Source of the DNA: Flaviflagellibacter rhizophilus | GTDB lineage: Bacteria; Pseudomonadota; Alphaproteobacteria; Rhizobiales; Methylopilaceae | DNA: 64,000 nucleotides | Direction: 5' to 3' | NCBI RefSeq assembly: GCF_033898525.1 | Contig: NZ_JAXAFJ010000001.1 | Span: 434,001 to 498,000, forward strand | Shown here: positions 25,502 through 34,393 of the stretch, piece by piece | Numbering within the stretch: the stretch's first letter is position 1 | Layout of the letters: the number at the start of each line of letters is the position of its first letter | Position numbers and translations under genes: made by a program | Notes under the pieces: model-generated | What the model saw: only the letters and a program-made list of their open reading frames with translations | Databases searched by the model: none | What the model was told of the DNA's origin: nothing

Positions 25502-26598
25502 CCGCAGCGGTCCGTCTCCCGGCACCGGCGCAAGAGGCTGCGAGCGTCCTTGCGTTGGAAAGCATCGACAAGACCTATGAGGGGGCCGATAAACCGGCCC
25601 TCGACAGGGTGTCGTTCCAGGTTGCTCCCGGAGAGTTCTTCTCCCTGCTGGGGCCGAGCGGCTCCGGCAAGACCACGATCCTTCGCATGATCGCGGGCTT
25701 CGAGACCCCCGATCGCGGCCGCGTGCTGATGGACGGGCATTCCGTGAACCACGTTCCGCCGAACCGGCGGGACGTGCGCACCGTGTTCCAGAGCTATGCC
25801 CTGTTCCCGCACCTCACGGTGCGGGACAATGTGCAGTATTCGCTGAAGGTCGGCGGCACGCCTCGGGCCGAGCGCGACCGTCTGTCCGCCGACGCGCTCG
25901 CGATGGTGGACATGAGCCCTTATGCCGACCGCCTGCCGCACCAGCTTTCCGGCGGCCAGCGCCAGCGCATCGCCCTCGCCCGGGCCATCGTGTGCCGCCC
26001 GCGCATCCTGCTGCTGGACGAGCCGCTGGGCGCTCTGGACCTGCGCCTGCGCCAGCAGATGCAGCACACGCTGGTCGCACTCCAGAAGGAGCTCGGCATC
26101 GCCTTCGTCTATGTCACGCACGACCAGAGCGAGGCGCTCTCGATGTCGAACCGGGTCGCCATCATGCGCAACGGACGCATCGCGCAGCTGGGCACGCCGC
26201 AGGATCTCTATTTCGCACCCGCATCCGAATTCGTGGCCGGCTTTGTCGGCCGCTCCAACCTCATCCCGCTCCAGTTCGTCAAGACCGGCGGGATTGCCAT
26301 CGCCGACGTGCTCGGCGTGCCGGCGCCGGAACTGACTGACAGCCGCGAGGGCGCGGCGCGCATGGCGCTGCGGTTCGAGGCGGTCAGGCTGGAAACCCTC
26401 TCCGAACAGACGGCACCCGGGCCGACCGGCGTGATCGAGGACGTGCTGTTCCTCGGCACGAACTTCGAAGTCAATGTGCGTTGCGGAGACCTCAACATCA
26501 TCGCCAGCGTGCCCGCCACCAAGGACCAGCATTTCGCAGTCGGACAAAAGGTCCGCGTCGTCCTGGATCTCAGCCATGCCCGCATCTTCCGTGACTGA
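25498..26598 (+). CDS. ABC transporter ATP-binding protein, PotA type
   Basis: A 366-residue ATPase that powers the importer. Walker A GPSGSGKTT, Q-loop FQSYALFPHLTVRDNV, signature LSGGQRQRIALARA and Walker B LLLDEPLGALD are all intact. The C-terminal region (about 245-366) is the TOBE/OB regulatory domain of the spermidine/putrescine branch. The GTG start overlaps the binding-protein stop and its own end overlaps the permease start by 23 bp, so translation is coupled. Confidence 0.95.
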   Translation: MTAAVRLPAPAQEAASVLALESIDKTYEGADKPALDRVSFQVAPGEFFSLLGPSGSGKTTILRMIAGFETPDRGRVLMDGHSVNHVPPNRRDVRTVFQSYALFPHLTVRDNVQYSLKVGGTPRAERDRLSADALAMVDMSPYADRLPHQLSGGQRQRIALARAIVCRPRILLLDEPLGALDLRLRQQMQHTLVALQKELGIAFVYVTHDQSEALSMSNRVAIMRNGRIAQLGTPQDLYFAPASEFVAGFVGRSNLIPLQFVKTGGIAIADVLGVPAPELTDSREGAARMALRFEAVRLETLSEQTAPGPTGVIEDVLFLGTNFEVNVRCGDLNIIASVPATKDQHFAVGQKVRVVLDLSHARIFRD

Positions 26599-28318
26599 AA
26601 CCCTGCCGGCCTCGGCGCTTGGTTCCCCTGCACATCCGGCCTGGCTGTCCCGCCTCGGCCTCAAGCCGAGCACCGGCATCCTGCTGCTGTGGCTGGTGCT
26701 GATCGTGCTGGTTCCCAACCTCCTCCTGATCGGGACGAGCTTCCTCAAGACCAAGAGCGGCTTCCTCGCCTTCGACCCGTCCTTCGACAACTATCTGAGG
26801 CTCTGGAAATCCACGGGCTTCTGGGTGCTGCTGGAGCGGACGCTTCGCCTCAGCTTCCTGTCCTGCGTGGCGGGTGCGCTGGTGGCCTATCCGCTGGCCT
26901 TCTACGTCGGCCGGGTGGTCCGCCGCCACAAGCCGTTCCTCGTCCTGCTGATCGTCCTGCCATTGTGGATCAGCCTGCTGATGCGCGTCTTCGCCTGGCG
27001 GCTCATCCTTGGACAGTCCGGCGTTCTCAACAATTTCCTGGTGTCGAGCGGCCTCCTCGACAAGCCGTCGGAGGCCTTTCTCTACACCTCGTCCTCCGTC
27101 ATCCTCGTCTTTGCCTATATCTCCATTCCCTTCATCTTTATCTCGACCCTGAGCGCCTTCGAGAAGATCCCGCAATCGCTGCTGGAAGCTTCAAAGGATT
27201 CCGGGGCCTCGGCATTCCAGACATTCCGCTTCGTCGTATGGCCGCTGACACGCCGCAGCCTTGCCATTGGCTTCTCGCTGGCTTTCCTCGTCACCGTGGG
27301 AGACTATGTGACGCCCGCGATGGTGGGCGGCGTGGACGGCACGACCATTGGCGTGCTGATCGCCTCACAGTTCGGCATGGCGAACAACTGGCCCTATGGC
27401 GCGGCTGTCGCGATCGTCCTCATCCTCAGCGTCGGCAGCGTCCTCGCCGTCGTCTTGGTGCTCTGCCCGTCGCGCGGCATCCTGCTGGGAGACGAAGGCG
27501 TGCGCGTGATGGCGCCACCGCAGACCCCCGGCGCCCGCGTCGGCGCCTTGTTCTCGGGAGTGGGCTTCACCGCCGCCATCCTGTTCCTCTATGCCCCGCT
27601 GGCCCTGATCTTCCTGTTCTCGCTGAACGATTCCACGCTGCAGACCTTCCCGATGCAGGGCTTCAGCACTCGCTGGTATTCCGAGCTCGTCCAGAACGAG
27701 GGCCTGCTGACGGCCGCCAGACGGTCACTGGTCGTGGCGTTCTTTGTCGTCACCTTCTCGACGGTGGTGGGCACGGGCTTTGCGCTGGCCTTGCACTACA
27801 GCCGCCTCTCCTGCAGCCGCCTCGTGGAGGTCGCACTGGCCTTGCCGCTCGCCACGCCGGGTGTCGTCCTCGGCGTCGTCATGGTGCTGGGCACGGAATG
27901 GCTGTCGATCCCGTCCGGCCTCGTCCGCACCGTGATCGGGCAATCCAGCTTCGTCATGCCGGTGACCCTCATGCTGGTGCTGGCCCGCCTGCGGCGTCTC
28001 GACCCGACCCTGGTGGAAGCATCGCTGGATGCCGGGGCGACACGGCTCCAGACCTTCGCCTATGTGCTCCTTCCGCTGATCCGGGGCTCGATCACCGGGG
28101 GAGCACTGCTCGGCCTCACCCTTTCCGCCGACGACGTGATGGTGACCCTGTTTCTGGCCGGCCCATCACAGACACTGCCGATCTGGGTACTCAACCAGAT
28201 GCGCTTCGGCTTCACGCCGACGGTGAACGCAGTCTTCGTCGTCTTGGCCGTCGCCTGCGTGCTTCTTGTCCTGGTGGCCACCCGAACAAGCAAGCCGTCC
28301 TCGATCGGTGCGAGATAA
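26576..28318 (+). CDS. Fused PotB-PotC type ABC permease
   Basis: A 580-residue inner-membrane protein carrying two complete permease halves. The first (about 20-300) has the EAA loop LEASKDSGASAFQTFRFVVWPL; the second (about 320-575) has VEASLDAGATRLQTFAYVLLPL. In polyamine-type importers these are usually two proteins, PotB and PotC. The reading frame is continuous with no internal ribosome site at the junction, so this is a true fusion that by itself supplies both transmembrane subunits. The ATG at 26576 lies inside the end of the ATPase gene. It is the last gene of the sigma-54 importer operon. Confidence 0.93.
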   Translation: MPASSVTETLPASALGSPAHPAWLSRLGLKPSTGILLLWLVLIVLVPNLLLIGTSFLKTKSGFLAFDPSFDNYLRLWKSTGFWVLLERTLRLSFLSCVAGALVAYPLAFYVGRVVRRHKPFLVLLIVLPLWISLLMRVFAWRLILGQSGVLNNFLVSSGLLDKPSEAFLYTSSSVILVFAYISIPFIFISTLSAFEKIPQSLLEASKDSGASAFQTFRFVVWPLTRRSLAIGFSLAFLVTVGDYVTPAMVGGVDGTTIGVLIASQFGMANNWPYGAAVAIVLILSVGSVLAVVLVLCPSRGILLGDEGVRVMAPPQTPGARVGALFSGVGFTAAILFLYAPLALIFLFSLNDSTLQTFPMQGFSTRWYSELVQNEGLLTAARRSLVVAFFVVTFSTVVGTGFALALHYSRLSCSRLVEVALALPLATPGVVLGVVMVLGTEWLSIPSGLVRTVIGQSSFVMPVTLMLVLARLRRLDPTLVEASLDAGATRLQTFAYVLLPLIRGSITGGALLGLTLSADDVMVTLFLAGPSQTLPIWVLNQMRFGFTPTVNAVFVVLAVACVLLVLVATRTSKPSSIGAR

Positions 28319-28346
28319 GCGCCGTAAGCGGCTAGGGCACCACCGC

Positions 28347-30119
28347 CTAGTCCTTCGGGTAGCTGGCTATGTGCAGGTTCGTGACCCAGGGCTTCCTGAG
28401 TTCTACGCGTGTTTGCGCCAGCAGCAGCTGATCGCTGTCGCTGCCTCGGCGGGAACAAAGAATGGCGGCGGCGGATTCCGCGACCGGATATGCTTTTCGC
28501 CGGATAGCGTCAGCGGCGATCTGTTCCAGGTAACTGATGGGAGCATCGGCAGCGGTTGGGCCTGACAACTGACTGAGGACCCAGTCGTGTTTGTCCGTGG
28601 CCAGAGCAAGGCGGATCATTCCCAGATCGAGAATGCTCGACCCCGCGTGCGCCTGCAGGCCGCTCAGCCGACGCCACCCTTCACGCGGCCTGTCCAGCAG
28701 CATGAACAGCACTGCCGCGTCGTCGATCTCCTGCCGGGACAGAGGGATGGCGGATGTTCCCCCGACGGGCGCGTCCCCCGCGAGGACCACCCCGCGTCTC
28801 AGGGCTGCGAGCGCCCGCTCCGGCCGCTTGAGCCTGAGTTCGAGGGATGCAAGGCTTATCAAAGCCCCGGCATCATCCCAGTCCTCGCGGGCTGCAAGAT
28901 GCGCCCAAGGTTTCGCGGCTTCGTTGCTCCCGAGGCTGATCAGGATATTCGCCGTCAGCTGCGGCTGGGCCAGCTGCAGTTCTTCCGGAACAGCCCTGTA
29001 TACTCTGCGGAGCAGATCCTTGTCGCGCGAGATGATGGCGATCTCTGCCAGCGCCGGAAGAAGATCGCGCGGTACATTTGCCAACCCTATGCGGTCGATC
29101 AGACCGCCGACGTAAAGTGGCTTGCGAAGGTGAACAGCGGTTCGCAGCCTCACCTGTTCGTCCGCGGCACCAAGGCTGCGGCGGGCCATCAGCATGTCCA
29201 CAGCCCGCTCGGCCGCCGACAGGCGCTCCGCGGAATGATTGGCTTCGGCAGCGGCGGCCAGGATTTCGGGTGCCGCGCCTTCGGACGCGAAGTCATCCAG
29301 CAGGTCGGCAGCGAGATCGTAGCGGCCCGATCCGGCGAACACCTCTGCCAAGGCCGGTGCCGTCTTCGCTACGTCCCTGCGGTCTGCAAGCCAGGCTCGT
29401 GCGCGCTCCAGGGCCACATCCTCATCCCCTGCGGCGACAAGAAGGGCCAGTTCCATGTGGACGGTGTTGAGATCATGCGCCTCCGGAAATGCTTGCCCGA
29501 GACGCTTCAGCACGCCGGCCGCCTCCGCTCTGCGACCATGCGTGGCAAGCGCCTGCGCGAGATCGAGGTAGTCGTCCGCGCCAGCGGCGCCGATGTTCAG
29601 AAGGCTCGAAAGGGCGGAGATGTAGTCGTCAGGCCGCTCCAGATTGTCATATATCTGAGACAGGTCACGCTGCCGGGCGGCGGTCGGCGACAGCGACTGC
29701 ATCTTCTCGAGAGCTTCGGCATAGGCGTCGAGATAGCCTGCCGCGGACAGGTATTCGGCAAGCGCGGTCAGGATGGACATGTCGTCGGGATGTCGGGCGC
29801 GAAGGACGAGCAGGTCTGTGATCGCACCCTGGACATCGCCGCTGTCGACGCGCGCACGGCTCAACGCCGCCACGACAGCCGGTGATCTCGCGCCTCTGCG
29901 AACCTCTTCCTCCAGCCGCGAAATCCCAGATCCGAGATCCCCGCGGGCAATGTCCTGAAGAGCAAGATCGGCATTGCGCGGCAACAGCATCACGCTGCAG
30001 CCAATGGCCATCACCACCAGCACGAGGGCAAGCGCCTGTCGTTCCAGGAACGTGCGCATGCGGCGTGGCCAAAGCGCCTGCGCCCGTGCCAGTGCGTGAA
30101 GACGGCCGGCGCGTTTCAT
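28347..30119 (-). CDS. TPR protein of the Pel locus (PelB-scaffold-like)
   Basis: A 590-residue protein with an N-terminal membrane anchor (about 28-48, LALVLVVMAIGCSVMLL) and then helical tetratricopeptide-type repeats to the end, e.g. ARVDSGDVQGAITDLLVLRARHPDD and SLLNIGAAGADDYLDLAQAL. In Pseudomonas, PelB has an anchor, many TPRs and a C-terminal outer-membrane barrel; here no barrel segment is visible. It would form the periplasmic scaffold for the PelA-type enzymes. Its ATG overlaps the hydrolase stop (ATGA), so it is the last gene of the leftward pel arm. Assignment to PelB is by position and architecture, not by clear sequence similarity. Confidence 0.7.
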   Translation of the reverse strand: MKRAGRLHALARAQALWPRRMRTFLERQALALVLVVMAIGCSVMLLPRNADLALQDIARGDLGSGISRLEEEVRRGARSPAVVAALSRARVDSGDVQGAITDLLVLRARHPDDMSILTALAEYLSAAGYLDAYAEALEKMQSLSPTAARQRDLSQIYDNLERPDDYISALSSLLNIGAAGADDYLDLAQALATHGRRAEAAGVLKRLGQAFPEAHDLNTVHMELALLVAAGDEDVALERARAWLADRRDVAKTAPALAEVFAGSGRYDLAADLLDDFASEGAAPEILAAAAEANHSAERLSAAERAVDMLMARRSLGAADEQVRLRTAVHLRKPLYVGGLIDRIGLANVPRDLLPALAEIAIISRDKDLLRRVYRAVPEELQLAQPQLTANILISLGSNEAAKPWAHLAAREDWDDAGALISLASLELRLKRPERALAALRRGVVLAGDAPVGGTSAIPLSRQEIDDAAVLFMLLDRPREGWRRLSGLQAHAGSSILDLGMIRLALATDKHDWVLSQLSGPTAADAPISYLEQIAADAIRRKAYPVAESAAAILCSRRGSDSDQLLLAQTRVELRKPWVTNLHIASYPKD

Positions 30120-30997
30120 GGCTCAGGCACGATCGTGGAGAGCTCACGGGTCGACACATAGGGCGTGAAACCGTTGGCCCGCTGCGTCGCATACAGGCTC
30201 GCGATGCCTGCGGTGTCTTTCAGGTTCCAGTAATCGAGGGAGAACAGCCGCAATCCGGGATCGCGTTCCCGCGCCTGCCACATCATGGCACGCTGCCACC
30301 TGTATTCCTGATCAGACAGAAGCACGTAAGACCCACCGGTGCCTTGATAGCTTGAACGTACGGATTCCCCGAGCAGCATATCGAACTGGCCGGCAATGCG
30401 AGGCAAGGTCGCGTATCCGCGGTTGATCATGATCGCGGCCTGCGGGAACGCCTGCCGCAGCTTGCGGACCAATTCCGCCGCGCCCTCGATCATGCCGGCG
30501 CCGGCGGCTCCGCTCTTCTGTTCGAGATATTCAGCGTTATCGAGCGTGTCGAGGAAGATGCCGTGGAAGCCGCGCCGGAGAATATCGGGCACCAGTTCCT
30601 CGACAACCCGGCGGTGCCAGCGCGAATCCCGCATGTCCACGAAACGTGCGTCGGGCCAGTTCACATTGCGGTTGCCCAACAGGCCCTCGGCGGCGACGTC
30701 CCTGTAGTAGGGCCGGTAAGCAGCCACTTCCCCAATGCTGAAATAGCCAAGGATCAGGCTGTTGCTTGCATGGCGAAAGGCAGCGGGTTCGACCTCGGAG
30801 TCGAGGACAACCAGATCGTAGCGGCCAATTTCGGGCCGTGCGGCGTGCCCGTAATAGATCATGAACGGGTCGAGCCGCCGGCCTCGCCAATCCTGCTGGG
30901 CGGATGCTTTCGGCACACGGACATAGGGAAGCAAGCCGAGCAAGGCCGCAAATTGTCTGCGATCAAGCCGGGGCGTGCCCCGATGCGGCTTGTCCAT
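30116..30997 (-). CDS. PelA-hydrolase-like endo-alpha-1,4-polygalactosaminidase family protein
   Basis: A 293-residue protein matching only the N-terminal hydrolase part of PelA (GH114/GH166-like TIM barrel), which cleaves partly deacetylated alpha-1,4-GalNAc polymer. Diagnostic blocks: YDLVVLDSEVEPA, ILGYFSIGEVA with Glu90, and GFHGIFLDTLDN with Asp150, the expected catalytic pair. The N-terminus LDRRQFAALLGLLP is Tat-like, so it should be periplasmic. The ATG at 30997 has AGGAG 8 nt upstream and follows the deacetylase stop by 5 bp. In Pseudomonas this domain and the deacetylase are one polypeptide. Confidence 0.85.
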   Translation of the reverse strand: MDKPHRGTPRLDRRQFAALLGLLPYVRVPKASAQQDWRGRRLDPFMIYYGHAARPEIGRYDLVVLDSEVEPAAFRHASNSLILGYFSIGEVAAYRPYYRDVAAEGLLGNRNVNWPDARFVDMRDSRWHRRVVEELVPDILRRGFHGIFLDTLDNAEYLEQKSGAAGAGMIEGAAELVRKLRQAFPQAAIMINRGYATLPRIAGQFDMLLGESVRSSYQGTGGSYVLLSDQEYRWQRAMMWQARERDPGLRLFSLDYWNLKDTAGIASLYATQRANGFTPYVSTRELSTIVPEP

Positions 30998-31002
30998 CGC
31001 TG

Positions 31003-33243
31003 TTACTCCTCGCGTGTGACGGGATCGGCGCTTTCCGCGCTGTCCAGAAGCCGCCGGACGCGGACGGAAAAGACGCCGGCGGAGTTCGTGGCCGGTAGAG
31101 AGAAGCTGATCGTGCCATCGGGGCGGCGGGCGACGATCTGCGTCAACGTGCCGGCACCACCTCCCGCCCATGTAACTTGATGGCGGGCGCCATTCGGCAC
31201 CCGCCAGGTCATCTCGCCGGGGCCGAAGCCTGCAGCGATGAAGCTGAACCCGCTGTCAGCGCGAGCCATGTCGCGCACCGGCCATCTGCTTTCGACGAGG
31301 CTGGCCGGCTGCTCGGCGGGTTCAGGGCCAAGGGCCAGAACAGGCGCCGGATGCGCAGGATCCAGGGCGACATAGAGGCTTCCCTGATGGCGGCGCCAGC
31401 CCAATACGCCCTGGGAGCGCGCCAAATCGGGCACCTCACCGATCCGGTCGTCGACCCGCATTGTGTTCAGGGCACCACGATCTTCGATGCGCCACTGCCC
31501 ATCTCCAAGTTCCACGATCCGGCACGTGTAGAAGCCGTTCGCGATCTCGACATAATCTGTGGTTCTGATCGGTGCGATTTCCTGAGCCCTGGCGGCTCGC
31601 AGGTTCTCGATCAGCGCGTTCAGGCTCGAAAGCCGTTCTCCGCTGTAGACGTGATAGTAAACGTTGATCGGCTTGAGTCTTCGGGGGCTCTCCATGCGGC
31701 GGAGATTCTCGGACAGCTGCTGGAAGCCATAGAATCTTCCAGTCCAGAGATAGGTATAGGTGTTCTCGTTGCTCGCCGCCGCGTAGATCTGCCAGCCTCC
31801 CTCGGTGTAGCGTCCCAGCGACGAGACCCAGGATACCGAAGGAAAATTGGCGTCGAACCGTGAGTCCCCGCCATTGATGTTCAGAAGGCCGGCCGCACGG
31901 CTTGCCGCAACCGCCCCTGGAAACGGGCTCGTGTCGCCGCTCCATTGCAGCAGGCGAAGAGGCTTGCCCGGCGGAAGGAAGCGCGCGATGTAACCGGCCG
32001 CGCCACTGACTTCCAGATCCAGGTTGAAGGCCCTCGCAGAATAGGCGCGCGCAACCGGATGGGCGACCGCCCCGGATGCGCCGGCACAGCGGGCATCTCC
32101 GATCCTCTCCCCTGTCGCAGCACCATTCTCGAACATGCCCCAGTAGAACGGATGGCTGTAGGTGTGGCTTGCCGCTTCCACATGAGGCAGTGCGTAGACG
32201 GCGTATGCGGCACTGATCGCACGTTCGTCACCGCACCATTCAGGATCGAGGTCCGCTGCTATCGCGGCCACGGTCACGGGCAGATCGGGAAATCCGTTCA
32301 GGACTTCGTTCAGGATCACGTCGATCGCACGGGCATTCCGTGTGCGGTAGTTTGCGATCTTCGTTTCATTGCGCCAGCCATCGCCGTCGATGTGGCTGAA
32401 GAAGATCCGACGGCCGCCGATCGTCGTGGTGTCGGGCACAGGCAAGCCACCGGTGCCGAATGTCAGCGAGAACAGTCGGAACGGGTTGATGTACCATTGC
32501 CGGAAGGTCGAGCCTTCGACCGAGTAGTGAGTGTAGCCGTCCGAGACGAAGCCGGCGAAGGGCGTGACGATCACGAGATCGGACGTGCCTTGCTTGCCCT
32601 CGGCGCTCAGGAAGACCTTCGCGTCAGTGTTCAAAGCCCGCAGCGCTTCGGTCACCCTGCCCGCCGGGGGAAGCGCGCGCTCGAACTCGACCATCCCCTG
32701 GTCCTTGACGATGGGGGCGGACAGAAATGCCGGATCGTTGGCGTTCCGCAGCATCCGCACGCCAAGACGCCGCAGAAGCCGGTCGACAAGATAAGCTGGC
32801 GTCGCTTCGCCGGCGCGAGATCGCTGGAACCCAAGACTTCCGAGGAAGAGGAAACGCGTGCCGCGATCAGCAGCCTCGGAGGCCCATTGCAGGAAGCCGT
32901 CGGGATCGTCGTAAACGTCATCCGACCACCAGGTTACGATGCCGCGAACGTCGTCGCGCCCCGCCAAATCGGGCAGTGGTTTCCGGATGTCGTGCGGCTC
33001 GACGATCAGGCCGAGATGGTTCAGCGGCATCTCCGCCATGCGGTGCAGCCCGGTATCTGCCCAAGCAACGTCCGAACCGTCATAGAGTGCGATGATGGTG
33101 CGCGGCAGGCGATGCGCCGCGGCTCCTGCCGGGACGGATGCCGAGAATAGACACACGAGGCAGACAGCGACACCGGCAAGTTGACGAGACCAGCTAAGTC
33201 TGCCGGAATTGCGATACTTTGCTGGATATCGTCTTAGCCTCAT
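31003..33243 (-). CDS. PelA-deacetylase-like protein
   Basis: A 746-residue exported protein corresponding to the C-terminal part of PelA. After a signal peptide (about 20-42) comes a Rossmann-like region (50-270), then a polysaccharide deacetylase domain: FFSHIDGDGW gives Asp286 and Asp288, AASHTYSHPF gives His360 and His364, the metal site and base of CE4-like enzymes. It continues with a beta-rich C-terminal part. It should remove acetyl groups from GalNAc-containing Pel in the periplasm. Upstream hydrolase domain is absent and encoded by the next gene. First or second gene of the leftward arm, 75 bp after the LysR gene. Confidence 0.87.
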   Translation of the reverse strand: MRLRRYPAKYRNSGRLSWSRQLAGVAVCLVCLFSASVPAGAAAHRLPRTIIALYDGSDVAWADTGLHRMAEMPLNHLGLIVEPHDIRKPLPDLAGRDDVRGIVTWWSDDVYDDPDGFLQWASEAADRGTRFLFLGSLGFQRSRAGEATPAYLVDRLLRRLGVRMLRNANDPAFLSAPIVKDQGMVEFERALPPAGRVTEALRALNTDAKVFLSAEGKQGTSDLVIVTPFAGFVSDGYTHYSVEGSTFRQWYINPFRLFSLTFGTGGLPVPDTTTIGGRRIFFSHIDGDGWRNETKIANYRTRNARAIDVILNEVLNGFPDLPVTVAAIAADLDPEWCGDERAISAAYAVYALPHVEAASHTYSHPFYWGMFENGAATGERIGDARCAGASGAVAHPVARAYSARAFNLDLEVSGAAGYIARFLPPGKPLRLLQWSGDTSPFPGAVAASRAAGLLNINGGDSRFDANFPSVSWVSSLGRYTEGGWQIYAAASNENTYTYLWTGRFYGFQQLSENLRRMESPRRLKPINVYYHVYSGERLSSLNALIENLRAARAQEIAPIRTTDYVEIANGFYTCRIVELGDGQWRIEDRGALNTMRVDDRIGEVPDLARSQGVLGWRRHQGSLYVALDPAHPAPVLALGPEPAEQPASLVESRWPVRDMARADSGFSFIAAGFGPGEMTWRVPNGARHQVTWAGGGAGTLTQIVARRPDGTISFSLPATNSAGVFSVRVRRLLDSAESADPVTREE

Positions 33244-33318
33244 TTCCCGATGGCTCGCTTCAACGATGTAATCAACGGATTGCTGCTAATAGTCGCCCTG
33301 CCCTGCTCAGTTGATCGG

Positions 33319-34191
33319 CTAAACTCCACCTTGGGCTGAAGGCCGCCACGCGGCGGGGGACAGCATCTGCTGATCAACAATTGCACCAGGCCTGCCATTC
33401 GCAGGCCTTCGCGGAGCATCTGTTAGGCTCGCCTTGGCGAGAGCCGAGGCCAATTGAAGGAGGCGCCGATCTGCTGATCGCACCGTGACGGCAAGCTTCG
33501 GCATCCTGGGGAGCCCTCCGATAAGGCTCGTCGCAAAACGGCCCGTCTTCCCGGTGATGCAGGGGGATAGGCCGAGGCCGCCGACCGCAAGCTCATAGGC
33601 GCCGGCACTGGAGTTGACCTCCACGATCCGGCTTATGGTGGCCCCGCTTGCGCGCAGCACATGCAAGGCGACGTCCCACATATGCGGCTCTTCGGTCGAA
33701 CGGATGAAGACCCCGTTGGACACACCGATCCAATGCACGTCCACGGCCAGCGGATCGTCCTCCGCCGCCTGCAACGGCGGCACATCGATACAGATTTCAA
33801 GATCGGTTCGTGAAGCAAGCGCCTGCGACGTTCCGAACACCATGACCAGATCACAGGCCCCGGACTGCAAGGGACCAACCACCGACGCCAGGTCGCACGC
33901 GCTGAGAAGGCTGGAAATGCCGACACCGATGCGCGACGGGAGCTTTTTTCCTTTCAAGGAGCTCTGGAAGATCTCGTCCATCTTCCGCAGTCCATCCAGG
34001 ATTCGTTGGCCATCCTCTGAAACGCTTACATTGTGTCCGTGTCGCTCGAATATTCGTACGGCGAACTCTTCTTCGAACCTTTTCACGGCAAGAGATATCG
34101 CCGGCTGCGAAAGCCGCAGAAGGTCCGCAGTTCTTGTGAAAGACGCCGTATCGGCGACTGCCAGAACTATCTGGATGTCTCTCATGCGCAC
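33319..34191 (-). CDS. LysR-family transcriptional regulator of the Pel locus
   Basis: A 290-residue LysR protein: N-terminal HTH (IQIVLAVADTASFTRTADLLRLSQPAISLAVKRFEEEFAVRIFER by pattern) followed by an effector domain. GGAGG lies 10 nt before the GTG start; an ATG 6 nt later is possible. It sits between the two divergent arms of the exopolysaccharide locus, about 200 bp from the first rightward gene, and is co-directional with the leftward arm. It is therefore the obvious local regulator, in contrast to the FleQ/c-di-GMP control of Pseudomonas pel. Confidence 0.9.
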   Translation of the reverse strand: MRMRDIQIVLAVADTASFTRTADLLRLSQPAISLAVKRFEEEFAVRIFERHGHNVSVSEDGQRILDGLRKMDEIFQSSLKGKKLPSRIGVGISSLLSACDLASVVGPLQSGACDLVMVFGTSQALASRTDLEICIDVPPLQAAEDDPLAVDVHWIGVSNGVFIRSTEEPHMWDVALHVLRASGATISRIVEVNSSAGAYELAVGGLGLSPCITGKTGRFATSLIGGLPRMPKLAVTVRSADRRLLQLASALAKASLTDAPRRPANGRPGAIVDQQMLSPAAWRPSAQGGV

Positions 34192-34393
34192 GAGGATCTT
34201 ACCTCCCGGCGGATGTCGTCCGCTGTCTTCTTAGGTTGCATGTTTGCGGGAGCCTCACCAAGGGCCCAATGCATCTGAATTTTTGGGCTTTTGGCCAAGA
34301 CCTAGGTCTGAGGTCCCGGATTAGATTTATTAATTTTACCAGCCGGTTACGTGGCCCTAACTTACATTCATTCGCATCAAGTGCGGTCTTCGC
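34192..34393. promoter_or_regulatory. Intergenic control region of the pel arms
   Basis: The gap between the LysR gene and the first rightward pel gene is AT-richer than its surroundings (for example GATTTATTAATTTTACC near 34324-34340). It contains a perfect 12-bp palindrome AGACCTAGGTCT at 34298-34309, a candidate operator. Both promoters must lie here; I cannot assign -35/-10 elements with confidence. Confidence 0.4.
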
